In this document: piece after piece, positions 1-6,378 of the stretch | Numbering within the stretch: position 1 is the stretch's first letter | Layout of the letters: each line of letters begins with the position of its first letter | Source of the DNA: JAKVAV01 sp964651785 | GTDB lineage: Bacteria; Bacteroidota; Bacteroidia; Flavobacteriales_D; Cryomorphaceae | Direction of reading: 5' to 3' | Assembly: GCA_964651785.1 (NCBI GenBank) | Contig: CAZYWJ010000086.1 | Span: 1-10,004 of the forward strand | Length of the DNA stretch: 10,004 nt | Notes under the pieces: generated by a model | What the model saw: only the letters and a program-made list of their open reading frames with translations | What the model was told of the DNA's origin: nothing | The model's database searches: none | Made by a program: the position numbers and the translations under genes

Positions 1-9
1 AGCAGTTTA

Positions 10-93
10 ACCCTGAAAGGGTGGCAGCCGTCAGCACAGGGTGAAACCCTGTGTGGCGGGTTGCGACGTTTTTTATAGCCCCGGCGGGGCGAC
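10..93. repeat. Cluster of three REP-like hairpins beside the transposase gene
   Basis: Three short perfect inverted repeats lie within 84 bases. The first has a 5-bp stem, ACCCT/AGGGT, at 10-14 and 18-22 with loop GAA. The second has an 8-bp stem, CACAGGGT/ACCCTGTG, at 35-42 and 46-53, also with loop GAA. The third has a 5-bp stem, GCCCC/GGGGC, at 78-82 and 86-90 with loop GGC. GCGAC occurs on both sides of the third hairpin (63-67 and 89-93). Small GC-rich palindromes with 3-nt loops next to a Y1 transposase gene are what REP/RAYT systems look like. Hairpins of the types CCCTGAAAGGG and GCCCCGGNGGGGC are, from memory, common dispersed repeats in Bacteroidota genomes; this was not searched. 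None is directly followed by a T-tract in the direction of transcription, so they are not obvious intrinsic terminators. Confidence 0.6.
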
Positions 94-117
94 ATCCATC
101 GGGGCAGATCCCTCGTT

Positions 118-570
118 TCAATCCCAAACATATCGCTCATCGTAATCCACTTCGTATTTTTTAAGAAACAGACGATATTCCTCCTGAAAGGTCATGTTTT
201 GGTGGTGGATGTGCTGATCTTCGATGTATTTTATCACGGATTTTGTCTGCGTCGGATTTACGGAAAACGCCCCATATCCATCTTGCCAAAAAAATTCGCG
301 GTATTTATCACCTTTTGTCTTTATCCATTTTGATGAACCTGCCTTCATTTTCTTCATGAAATCAATCAAAGAAATTTTTTTAGAAAGAAGACAATGAACG
401 TGGACATGGTCTTTATGCCCGCCGATTTTCAGAGGCTGACATTCGAGGTTATTGCAAATCCCTCCCAAATAATTGTAAAGTTCAGTTTCGATGGTTTCAT
501 CAATGAGAGGTTTTCTGTGCTTTGTGCTAAAGATGATGTGCATATAATTTTTGACTAATGACTGTCCCAT
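118..570 (-). CDS. IS200/IS605-family (RAYT-like) HUH/Y1 transposase
   Basis: A 150-residue single-strand DNA transposase of the Y1 family, which nicks and rejoins hairpin-marked single-stranded DNA through a 5'-phosphotyrosine. The HUH metal-binding motif is seen as H55-V56-H57 in GGHKDHVHVH, with a further H59. The conserved FWQDGYG block is at 94-100, and the likely nucleophile is Y115 in VIKYIEDQ. The length is normal for the family and the frame is intact, so it may be active. The C-terminus (YEVDYDERY) matches a widespread, usually single-copy Bacteroidota subgroup. There is no accessory TnpB gene. REP-like hairpins sit on its 3' side (10-93), which favours a domesticated REP-associated transposase over a self-mobile IS; typical IS ends could not be defined. 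The ATG at 570 has no Shine-Dalgarno sequence. Confidence 0.9.
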   Translation of the reverse strand: MGQSLVKNYMHIIFSTKHRKPLIDETIETELYNYLGGICNNLECQPLKIGGHKDHVHVHCLLSKKISLIDFMKKMKAGSSKWIKTKGDKYREFFWQDGYGAFSVNPTQTKSVIKYIEDQHIHHQNMTFQEEYRLFLKKYEVDYDERYVWD

Positions 571-588
571 AATTGCGATGGTTTGGTT

Positions 589-621
589 AATAATCTGATG
601 AAAAAGGATTTCCAGATTATT
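589..621. repeat. 9-bp inverted repeat between transposase and AsmA-like gene
   Basis: AATAATCTG (589-597) and CAGATTATT (613-621) form a perfect 9-bp stem around a 15-nt loop. The repeat lies 24 bases past the stop codon of the AsmA-like gene and 18 bases upstream of the transposase ATG. It could end transcription of the AsmA-like gene, but on the minus strand the stem is followed by AACCAAACC rather than a T-tract, so a standard intrinsic terminator is doubtful. Alternatively it could be a regulatory palindrome, or a structural element recognised by the neighbouring transposase. Confidence 0.5.
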
Positions 622-645
622 AGAAATAAAAATAAGTAATTCAAT

Positions 646-3600
646 TTACAGCCTTTTTCTCCCTTTCTTATCCTTTCCGGGCCTTACTTTAAAATCTTCG
701 ATGGTGCCCGTAATCTTCAGGTTGAGGTAGCGGACATTTTCATTCGGATCGACTTCCAAAATTTCATCTTCGCCCGTCTCCTCACCTTCTTCTTTCTTGC
801 TGCCGAAAACGCGATTGATCGCTCCTTGCTTGATTAACTTCCAAGGGATACGAACGTAATATTCGATGTTCTCATTCATATCTTGCTTACCCGATATCTG
901 CATGTGACCCAGAGTCGAGGCAATGGTCATATTGGGAATGGTAAGTACGCCATTTACCATATCCAAATGGTTTTGAAGGGTATCAAACCGCACGCTGCTT
1001 AAGTCTTTATCGCCGAAGTAATCAGATAGCATGAGCATGTACTCGTAGTTTTCCAAGCGTCCGTTCAAGGCCATCACATCCATGTGCACCTCCGACTGAT
1101 CCAAGTCGGGCACGAAATCGGGGTACACGCGAATGTTTCCTGTGATCGTCGCCGTTAATTGCCCGTGCAGGTTTTCGGATACAATGGCATCCTGACCGAA
1201 GTTTTCAAACTTGAACAAGAGCTTGTCGAGATCGACGTTCTCTACCTGTAAATTGGGCTTGAGGTAAATCCGTTTCGGGTCGCTTCCGTTGAAGTAGCCA
1301 TTCATCCGAATATTTCCTCCCGCTGCTTTCATGCTCAGGGTATCTACGTGGAGGTAATGATCTTCGGTGGTACGCAGCCGAGCGACAATATCTTGAATGT
1401 CGAGGCGGTGGTAAATGAAATGCCCGATTTCCAAATCGAAGGTCATATTGCTGAAAGGCAGCTCGTAGAGATTGTAGGCTTCGGCGTGTTCGGCTACATC
1501 TTCGGTAGTTGGAGAAGGCAGGCTGTCGCGGTTTTCAATGCGCGTCGATTCGGTTTTGAAATTGGTCATTTGATCAAAATCAATATAATTGGTTTTTAGG
1601 GTAAGGTAATTTTCCCGTTTCGTCAGGTTCAAATCCTTGCCCAAAAAATAAGACATGTCTGCATTCAAAACGGTTCGGCCCAATTCGCCGTGAAAGTTTT
1701 CTACCAAAAGGTGATCGTCTTCGTAGTGGAGGCGCCCGCTAACGTTTTGAAAACGCATGGGGTGTAGATGCATTTTGGCATCGAAAAGATCCAAGTCGAC
1801 ATCAATCGAATGCAATCCCTCAGGTTGGAAGTGCATACTCGATGTGAAATGTAGTTTCAAATCTTCAAATTCTTCGTGGCGATATTCCCGGGGTATATAG
1901 TTTTGGCCTTGGTAGGCAAAGAGGTCTTCCAAACGAAGTTTGTTCGCTTCCAAGCCCAAGTCTAGTTCTACATCGCCCTCTAAGGAATCTTTAAACCAGA
2001 ATGCATAGTCGTGCACCAATCCATTCAGATGAAAGTCCGAATCGTCGATATAGCCCGTAAAATCTTTGATGCGCAAATCCTCTTCATCGATCAGAATATC
2101 CACATGAAAATCGTGTAAGGTATGAGGATAGTGCTTCAGTCTTGCGTGAAGGCTGTCGACGAAAAATTCTCCTTTAGGCAAATACTCAAAGCCTGCTAAA
2201 TCCTTGGCAGTAGAATTAAAAGACAGGCCCAAAGACAAATCCTCAACGTGCTCGTCGATACGCGACGAATCGGCACCGGAGGAGCCCGTCAGTTCCGCTA
2301 CGTCTAGTAGCTTAGATTGAATGCCCAAGTGCGCCGTAATCGGAACGTCAGTTTGGTGGACGATGGCGGGGAGATCGCTCAAATAGCCGGTGATCGACAG
2401 ATCGGAATTCCCGAATTTCAAGTTGAACTCATCCAATTCAGCCTCTTTGCCACGCATTATGAGGTGGGCATCAAGACTTTCCAACGGAGCAGGGAGTTCA
2501 TTGGAATTGACCTTCAAATTCTTCACGCTCAGTTCTGCGAAGTAGGCCTGATTTAATTCATTCAGCGCCCTCTCGGGATGCTCGAGGTCGATAATGTCGT
2601 GAAATTTCATTTGAAGATCTACCGTACCGGAGGCATCGGTGTAATCGGTCAGGTTGAGAAACTCGGCAATGAAATCGAGGTCGAAATCGGCATCGACGCT
2701 CATCTCTATTTCAGGCGATTCGAAGTTTTTCACGTAGACGGCACCCGTGAAATCACCCTCACCAAGCTTGGCGGTCATGTTTTCCATGGAAAACTCCATG
2801 GTGCTCGGATTTCTCGAGGCCCCATTGGTAAAATGGCCTTCAAATCCCATATTGTCTACCCTACGCCCGTAGTTGGTATTTTCTAAAAAAGCTTCGCTTG
2901 CACCGAAATTAACTTTGAAGAAGGGGGCGTAGCCGAAAGCTGATTGACCCTCGACTTTGGCATTAAAATAAATTTTTCCTGCGTTTTCATAGCGTTTCAA
3001 TACGGGGGCGAGCTCGTTGGGCGCAAAAGCCATTAGCAAATCAAAATTGGGCTTGCTCCCCTTAATCTCCAAGTCCAGATCCAAATGGTTCTTGGTATCT
3101 ACCGTACCGAACAATTCAAATTCGGCGAGCTCCATATCAATTCGCGAAGGAGAAATACGCAGCATACCCGTCGACTCTTCAAAATCGAGGTCGGTATGAA
3201 ATTCAAAATGCTTATTCTGAATAAAGGTGGCATCGCCATTTTTTAAAACATTAAGTTCAAACTCCGTATCAAGGTGAGCGAAGATGTGGCGTGCATTGCT
3301 TTTAAAACCGCCCTTGGCCCAATAAATTCGGGTCTGAACGTCCAAACCGTTTGACTTATCCCTTTTTCGGATATCGATGTTTTTCAATTCTATGGCTTTG
3401 AGGTGAACGTGATGCTGTCCGTTGGTTGAACCCGTGTCTCCTTCCAGAGCCAAAGCCTTGCTCAGGTTGTCACTCCCGTCTTCGTAAAGTACCATATCGA
3501 AAAAACCATCCTCGATCAGGAGTTTTTTAATATCGATCTTTCCCAATAGAAGGTCTCTGAGGTCGAGCCCGATGTAGATATCGGCTACTTCCAGAATAGT

Positions 3601-3900
3601 AATCGCATCGGGCTGCTTTGATTCACGCACATTTACATCATCTACCTTTATCGATAGGTATGGGAAGTTTTTAAAAGGAGCAATGTGGGTCGCTCCGACA
3701 TTAATTTCTCCGTGATACCCCTGATTGACGAGATCAATTTCGGTTTGAACGATGCTGTCTCTGTTTTGGTAAACGTAGACCAAAGCCACGGAGAACAAAA
3801 CCAGCGGAACTAACACGAAGAAAATCAGAGCTCCTCGCCAAAATTTCTTCCTTTTGAAAAATGGCTTTTTCATGAGAACCAAAATACGAATCAGGTTCAT
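646..3900 (-). CDS. AsmA-family inner-membrane-anchored protein, 1084 aa
   Basis: A large AsmA-like protein. A basic N-terminus (KKPFFKRKKF, residues 11-20) is followed by one hydrophobic helix (about 23-44), then over 1000 residues of alternating short beta-strand and acidic loop sequence typical of the periplasmic AsmA/TamB/YhdP fold. The conserved C-terminal AsmA-like region is at about 840-1075, with an acidic, charged insertion at 1036-1055 and a basic tail (PGKDKKGRKRL). Known relatives are bridge-like proteins that carry phospholipids between inner and outer membrane or support outer-membrane homeostasis; that role is inferred here. The start at 3900 adds nine residues before an ATG at 3873 (MKKPFF), which gives the more typical N-terminus and may be the true start. 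Neither has a Shine-Dalgarno sequence. The gene lies 59 bp after the kinase-like gene on the same strand, consistent with co-transcription. Confidence 0.85.
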   Translation of the reverse strand: MNLIRILVLMKKPFFKRKKFWRGALIFFVLVPLVLFSVALVYVYQNRDSIVQTEIDLVNQGYHGEINVGATHIAPFKNFPYLSIKVDDVNVRESKQPDAITILEVADIYIGLDLRDLLLGKIDIKKLLIEDGFFDMVLYEDGSDNLSKALALEGDTGSTNGQHHVHLKAIELKNIDIRKRDKSNGLDVQTRIYWAKGGFKSNARHIFAHLDTEFELNVLKNGDATFIQNKHFEFHTDLDFEESTGMLRISPSRIDMELAEFELFGTVDTKNHLDLDLEIKGSKPNFDLLMAFAPNELAPVLKRYENAGKIYFNAKVEGQSAFGYAPFFKVNFGASEAFLENTNYGRRVDNMGFEGHFTNGASRNPSTMEFSMENMTAKLGEGDFTGAVYVKNFESPEIEMSVDADFDLDFIAEFLNLTDYTDASGTVDLQMKFHDIIDLEHPERALNELNQAYFAELSVKNLKVNSNELPAPLESLDAHLIMRGKEAELDEFNLKFGNSDLSITGYLSDLPAIVHQTDVPITAHLGIQSKLLDVAELTGSSGADSSRIDEHVEDLSLGLSFNSTAKDLAGFEYLPKGEFFVDSLHARLKHYPHTLHDFHVDILIDEEDLRIKDFTGYIDDSDFHLNGLVHDYAFWFKDSLEGDVELDLGLEANKLRLEDLFAYQGQNYIPREYRHEEFEDLKLHFTSSMHFQPEGLHSIDVDLDLFDAKMHLHPMRFQNVSGRLHYEDDHLLVENFHGELGRTVLNADMSYFLGKDLNLTKRENYLTLKTNYIDFDQMTNFKTESTRIENRDSLPSPTTEDVAEHAEAYNLYELPFSNMTFDLEIGHFIYHRLDIQDIVARLRTTEDHYLHVDTLSMKAAGGNIRMNGYFNGSDPKRIYLKPNLQVENVDLDKLLFKFENFGQDAIVSENLHGQLTATITGNIRVYPDFVPDLDQSEVHMDVMALNGRLENYEYMLMLSDYFGDKDLSSVRFDTLQNHLDMVNGVLTIPNMTIASTLGHMQISGKQDMNENIEYYVRIPWKLIKQGAINRVFGSKKEEGEETGEDEILEVDPNENVRYLNLKITGTIEDFKVRPGKDKKGRKRL

Positions 3901-3957
3901 CTACGTACTCGGCAGAAACAAGTTTTTTTGCTGAATTTCGGAGGGTTGCTCTTTCAT
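3901..3957 (-). other. 18-codon ORF abutting the AsmA-like start codon
   Basis: An ATG at 3957, two bases after the stop codon of the kinase-like gene, opens an 18-codon frame (MKEQPSEIQQ...) that ends in TAG directly before the ATG at 3900, in the same frame. It fills almost the whole gap between the two genes. It could be a coupling leader peptide, or an N-terminal extension cut off by one stop codon, but a frame this short can easily arise by chance. If the AsmA-like protein starts at 3873 the abutment has no meaning. No Shine-Dalgarno sequence is seen. Confidence 0.15.
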
Positions 3958-3959
3958 TC

Positions 3960-5444
3960 TCACGGGTTGAACTCCGAAGCTTCTTCAACGTATTCTTTCT
4001 CTTCCGAACCGAAAACTTCAAAGGCCTCGACTTGCCGATCGATCAAAGATGCGTCCGCATCCGAAACATCCTCTGAACGCTCTTTCAAGCGTTTTTTCAG
4101 CTCCCCGGGTGTGGCTTTGCAATACACTATTTTAAAATCAAGTTCTTTCCGTTCGGCCACGTCCATGGTCTCTACTCTCCATTTTCGCTTGTCAAACTTG
4201 GCATCGAGAAGCACGGACACACCGAATGAGGTGAGAAAATCGGCCAGCTCAATCAGCTTTTCGTAGGTGGCCCTGCTTACTTCAGCACTGTAAATATGGT
4301 CCGGACCTTTTTCATAAAGCGCTACACCCGTAAGGTGTTTTCTCAAGGCATCCGATCGAATAATGAAAAAGGGCTCTTTCGCTGCGATTCGTCGGGCTTC
4401 GGTGCTCTTGCCTGACCCCGATAATCCGCAGGTGATCCAAAGTTTTCCTTTCTCCTTTGCAGCGTAAGATTCGGCAAGGTCAAAATAGTTTTTGGCCTCC
4501 GCCTCAATCGCTCCCTGATCTTGCGACTCATCCTCCAAGCGAAATGAGATAACCTTCCCCCGGATATAAGCTCGCATGCAGGCATAAAAAGACAATAGAG
4601 CCATTCCTTCGTAATCTCCCGTCCGTTCGAAATACTCGTTGGTAATTCTCGTAGCAGCGCTGCTCTCATCTCGAAAATGCAAATCCATGATGAGGAAGGC
4701 CAGATCGTATACTACATCGATATTTCTAAATTCTTTATTGAATTCTATGCGGTCAAAAAATTGAATTTCATCTTTGAATATGCAAATATTCTTGAGGTGA
4801 AGATCCCCGTGGCATTCCCTGATTTTGTTCGCTTCTTGTCGTTTTTCGAAAAGAAATTTATGCTCATCGATGAAATTGAGGGTGAAGCTTTGAATCCGCT
4901 CAAAGCTTTTTTTGGAAATACTCCTGCCGATGTATTTTTCGGTTTGAGCAAAATTCTGCTCCGCAACTTTTCGAATCTGTTCTACCGAAGCGTAGCTGCT
5001 GATCTCTTCGTTTGAATCGGCTTTTTCGTGTATCCTGCTGAGTTTATGCGCCAACTCGGTACACAGGTCAGAGGAAAAATCGCCTCTTTCAACGATTTCC
5101 GACATGATCATTTCCTGCTTAAATTCCTTCATCTTCAGAAGGTATTCCACCACTTCTCCCTCTTCGCGAAAACTGAGCTGACCGTCATTCTTATAAACGG
5201 GAACAACTTCGAGGTAGATATCAGGAGCGAAAATGGAGTTGAGACGCAGTTCTTCTTCACAATAATACTTTCGCTTTTCCAAAGAGGTGAAATCCAAAAA
5301 ACCGAGATCGAGACTTTTCTTCATTTTGTAAGCATAACCCCCGCCGAGGAAAATGTGTGAAATATGAGTTTCGAGATGCTCGATTCCCCGAGCACTTTCG
5401 TGCGGATAAGAATCAGGGTTGGTCAGAAAGCGCAGTATTTCCAT
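3960..5444 (-). CDS. Two-domain protein: phosphotransferase-like N-terminus plus P-loop kinase-like C-terminus
   Basis: A 494-residue cytosolic protein of the type usually named bifunctional aminoglycoside phosphotransferase/ATP-binding protein. Residues about 25-320 resemble the APH/choline-kinase fold: the catalytic-loop motif HGDLHLKN is at 212-219 (catalytic D214, metal ligand N219), and FFDRIEF at 229-235 supplies D231 in place of the kinase DFG aspartate. Residues about 334-490 form a zeta-toxin/gluconate-kinase-like P-loop domain: Walker A GLSGSGKS is at 340-347, SDALRK with D365 and R368 at 364-369, a Walker B-like VLLDAKF at 411-417, and an Arg-rich lid (KKRLKER) near 450-456. Both active sites look intact. 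The substrate is unknown, and the common name does not show drug resistance. The ATG at 5444 lies 5 bases after a small ORF and has no Shine-Dalgarno sequence. Downstream is the AsmA-like gene. Confidence 0.85.
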   Translation of the reverse strand: MEILRFLTNPDSYPHESARGIEHLETHISHIFLGGGYAYKMKKSLDLGFLDFTSLEKRKYYCEEELRLNSIFAPDIYLEVVPVYKNDGQLSFREEGEVVEYLLKMKEFKQEMIMSEIVERGDFSSDLCTELAHKLSRIHEKADSNEEISSYASVEQIRKVAEQNFAQTEKYIGRSISKKSFERIQSFTLNFIDEHKFLFEKRQEANKIRECHGDLHLKNICIFKDEIQFFDRIEFNKEFRNIDVVYDLAFLIMDLHFRDESSAATRITNEYFERTGDYEGMALLSFYACMRAYIRGKVISFRLEDESQDQGAIEAEAKNYFDLAESYAAKEKGKLWITCGLSGSGKSTEARRIAAKEPFFIIRSDALRKHLTGVALYEKGPDHIYSAEVSRATYEKLIELADFLTSFGVSVLLDAKFDKRKWRVETMDVAERKELDFKIVYCKATPGELKKRLKERSEDVSDADASLIDRQVEAFEVFGSEEKEYVEEASEFNP

Positions 5445-5449
5445 CGAGC

Positions 5450-5539
5450 TTAAACTAAAGAATTTTGCTTGATTTGCGCAGGATCGGGCTCCGTTAATTT
5501 TTCCGCAGGTTTGTCCTCATCCACCGAGGAGGACATCAT
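5450..5539 (-). CDS. Possible 29-residue hydrophilic small ORF upstream of the kinase-like gene
   Basis: A start at 5539 (ATG ATG) opens a 29-codon frame ending in TAA at 5452-5450, five bases before the kinase-like gene's ATG and in a different frame. The peptide begins MMSSSVDEDKPAEKL and is rich in D, E, K, P and Q, which looks more like coding sequence than random AT-rich spacer. The frame is open back to a stop near 5560, so it could also be the tail of a lost gene. A 7-bp inverted repeat (TGTCCTC 5512-5518, GAGGACA 5529-5535) lies inside it. It may be a small protein coupled to the downstream gene, or chance. The remainder of the 151-bp gap (5540-5595) shows only a weak GCTGA/TCAGC repeat and no -7 box. 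Confidence 0.25.
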   Translation of the reverse strand: MMSSSVDEDKPAEKLTEPDPAQIKQNSLV

Positions 5540-5595
5540 TAAACCTGATTTTGCTGATTAAATTCAAAAAAGTCAGCTTTGGAAAATAAATCCCA

Positions 5596-6252
5596 TCATA
5601 CCTTCTCCACCAACAACTTTTCGCAAACCTTTTGACTCAACATTTCGGTGGGATGTTTGGCGTAACTCACCTGCATGCTATGATCAAAGGATTCGACCGA
5701 CTTGATTTCGAATTCCAGCTTCAAGCCAATATCGCGACTGTCCAAGAATTCGAGAAATTCCTTCGAAGAGTGATTCAAAGCCACCAACCTCACTCGATCG
5801 CCGGGCGAACATTCGCTCATCTTCTTGTAATTGTGGTCTACGATGTGTCCTTCCTTGTCGGGAATGGGGGAGCCGTGCGGGTCTACTTTCGGGAAATCCA
5901 AAAGCTTGTCCATCCGATCGAAAAATACGGGAGCCTTAATATGCTCCACCTGCTCGGCGATTTCATGCACCTCTTCCCAACCAAATCCCATTTTTTCCAC
6001 GAGATACATTTCGGTCAGGCGATGTTTTCGAATAATTAATGCCGCCGCCTTGCGACCCTTAGCGGTGAGCCTGATCGGTTTGTACTTCTCGTATTTCACC
6101 CAGCCCTCTTGCTTCAGCGTCTTTACCATGCTGTTCACCGTAGGCTTACTCACACCCATGTGAGCACTCAAATCGGACAGACTGACATCTTCCGTCTTTC
6201 CGGCTAAATTAAACAAGGCTTTGAGGTAGTTTTCAACCGTAGGTGATGCCAT
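5596..6252 (-). CDS. DtxR/MntR-family metal-dependent transcriptional repressor
   Basis: A 218-residue regulator with three parts: a winged helix-turn-helix (about 5-63, recognition region near MGVSKPTVNSMVKTL at 32-46), a dimerisation and metal-binding domain (about 65-140), and a C-terminal SH3/FeoA-like domain (about 146-216). It therefore has DtxR/IdeR length rather than the shorter form of Bacillus MntR. By manual alignment the candidate metal ligands are H77, E81, H96, E100, E103 and H104. E100 takes the place of DtxR C102 and MntR E99, which points towards Mn. N8 and K11 replace the usual Asp/Met and Glu, so the primary site is not a standard one. The gene is divergent from a TonB-dependent receptor, and a palindrome at 6302-6319 lies upstream of both, suggesting repression of the receptor and autoregulation. 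Metal identity (Mn or Fe) is unresolved. Confidence 0.9.
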   Translation of the reverse strand: MASPTVENYLKALFNLAGKTEDVSLSDLSAHMGVSKPTVNSMVKTLKQEGWVKYEKYKPIRLTAKGRKAAALIIRKHRLTEMYLVEKMGFGWEEVHEIAEQVEHIKAPVFFDRMDKLLDFPKVDPHGSPIPDKEGHIVDHNYKKMSECSPGDRVRLVALNHSSKEFLEFLDSRDIGLKLEFEIKSVESFDHSMQVSYAKHPTEMLSQKVCEKLLVEKV

Positions 6253-6271
6253 AGCGTTTTCGTTACTCGCA

Positions 6272-6279
6272 CAAAATTA
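6272..6279 (-). promoter_or_regulatory. Bacteroidota -7 box for the repressor gene
   Basis: The minus strand reads TAATTTTG at 6279-6272, an exact match to the Bacteroidota housekeeping -7 consensus TAnnTTTG, 19 bases upstream of the repressor ATG (6252). No clear TTG -33 element is found 17-23 bases further upstream; that stretch approaches and overlaps the palindrome at 6302-6319. Binding there would be well placed for autorepression. The leader would be very short, under about 20 nt. Confidence 0.5.
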
Positions 6280-6300
6280 CAAGATTCCCTTAGAAAAGTA

Positions 6301-6330
6301 TTGTTAGATTGATCTAACATATTAATTTTG
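6301..6330 (+). promoter_or_regulatory. Bacteroidota-type promoter for the TonB-dependent receptor
   Basis: TTG at 6301-6303 and TAATTTTG at 6323-6330 match the Bacteroidota consensus TTG-N(17-23)-TAnnTTTG with a 19-nt spacer. Transcription would begin roughly 5-8 bases beyond 6330, giving a leader of about 40 nt to the ATG at 6379. The palindromic operator fills nearly the whole spacer, so a bound repressor would exclude RNA polymerase. Confidence 0.7.
6302..6319. promoter_or_regulatory. Palindromic operator, probable DtxR/MntR-type site
   Basis: TGTTAGATTGATCTAACA is a perfect 8-bp inverted repeat (6302-6309 and 6312-6319) with a 2-bp centre. Its core TTAG-N6-CTAA resembles the TTAG...CTAA palindromes bound by DtxR/IdeR-type dimers (established for the family). 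It sits between the -33 and -7 elements of the receptor promoter and upstream of the -7 box of the divergent repressor gene. That this repressor binds it is inferred from position and symmetry. Confidence 0.75.
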
Positions 6331-6378
6331 TCGTCGTAACTAAAAGCCTTGAGTCATTTTTGGTTTTCAAAAATATCT

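Noticed and set aside
1348..3199. Several plus-strand open frames of 60-102 codons inside the AsmA-like gene
   Set aside because: They are antisense shadows of a long, clearly coding minus-strand gene and show no recognisable domains.
3734..4021. A 95-codon minus-strand frame bridging the AsmA-like and kinase-like genes
   Set aside because: It overlaps both genes out of frame, has the biased Arg/Ser-rich composition of a shadow, and explains nothing that the two real genes do not.
3960..5444. Reading the N-terminal domain as an aminoglycoside resistance enzyme
   Set aside because: Only the general APH/choline-kinase fold motifs are present; no resistance-gene context is seen, and this fused family is broadly distributed in housekeeping settings.
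5512..5535. Inverted repeat TGTCCTC/GAGGACA as a terminator for the repressor gene
   Set aside because: The stem is only 7 bp with a 10-nt loop and no T-tract follows on the minus strand.
6349..6378. Ten-residue N-terminal extension of the TonB-dependent receptor from a TTG start
   Set aside because: The ATG at 6379 gives a textbook signal peptide ending in AVAQ; the extension would put polar and aromatic residues before it and leave a leader of only about 10-15 nt.
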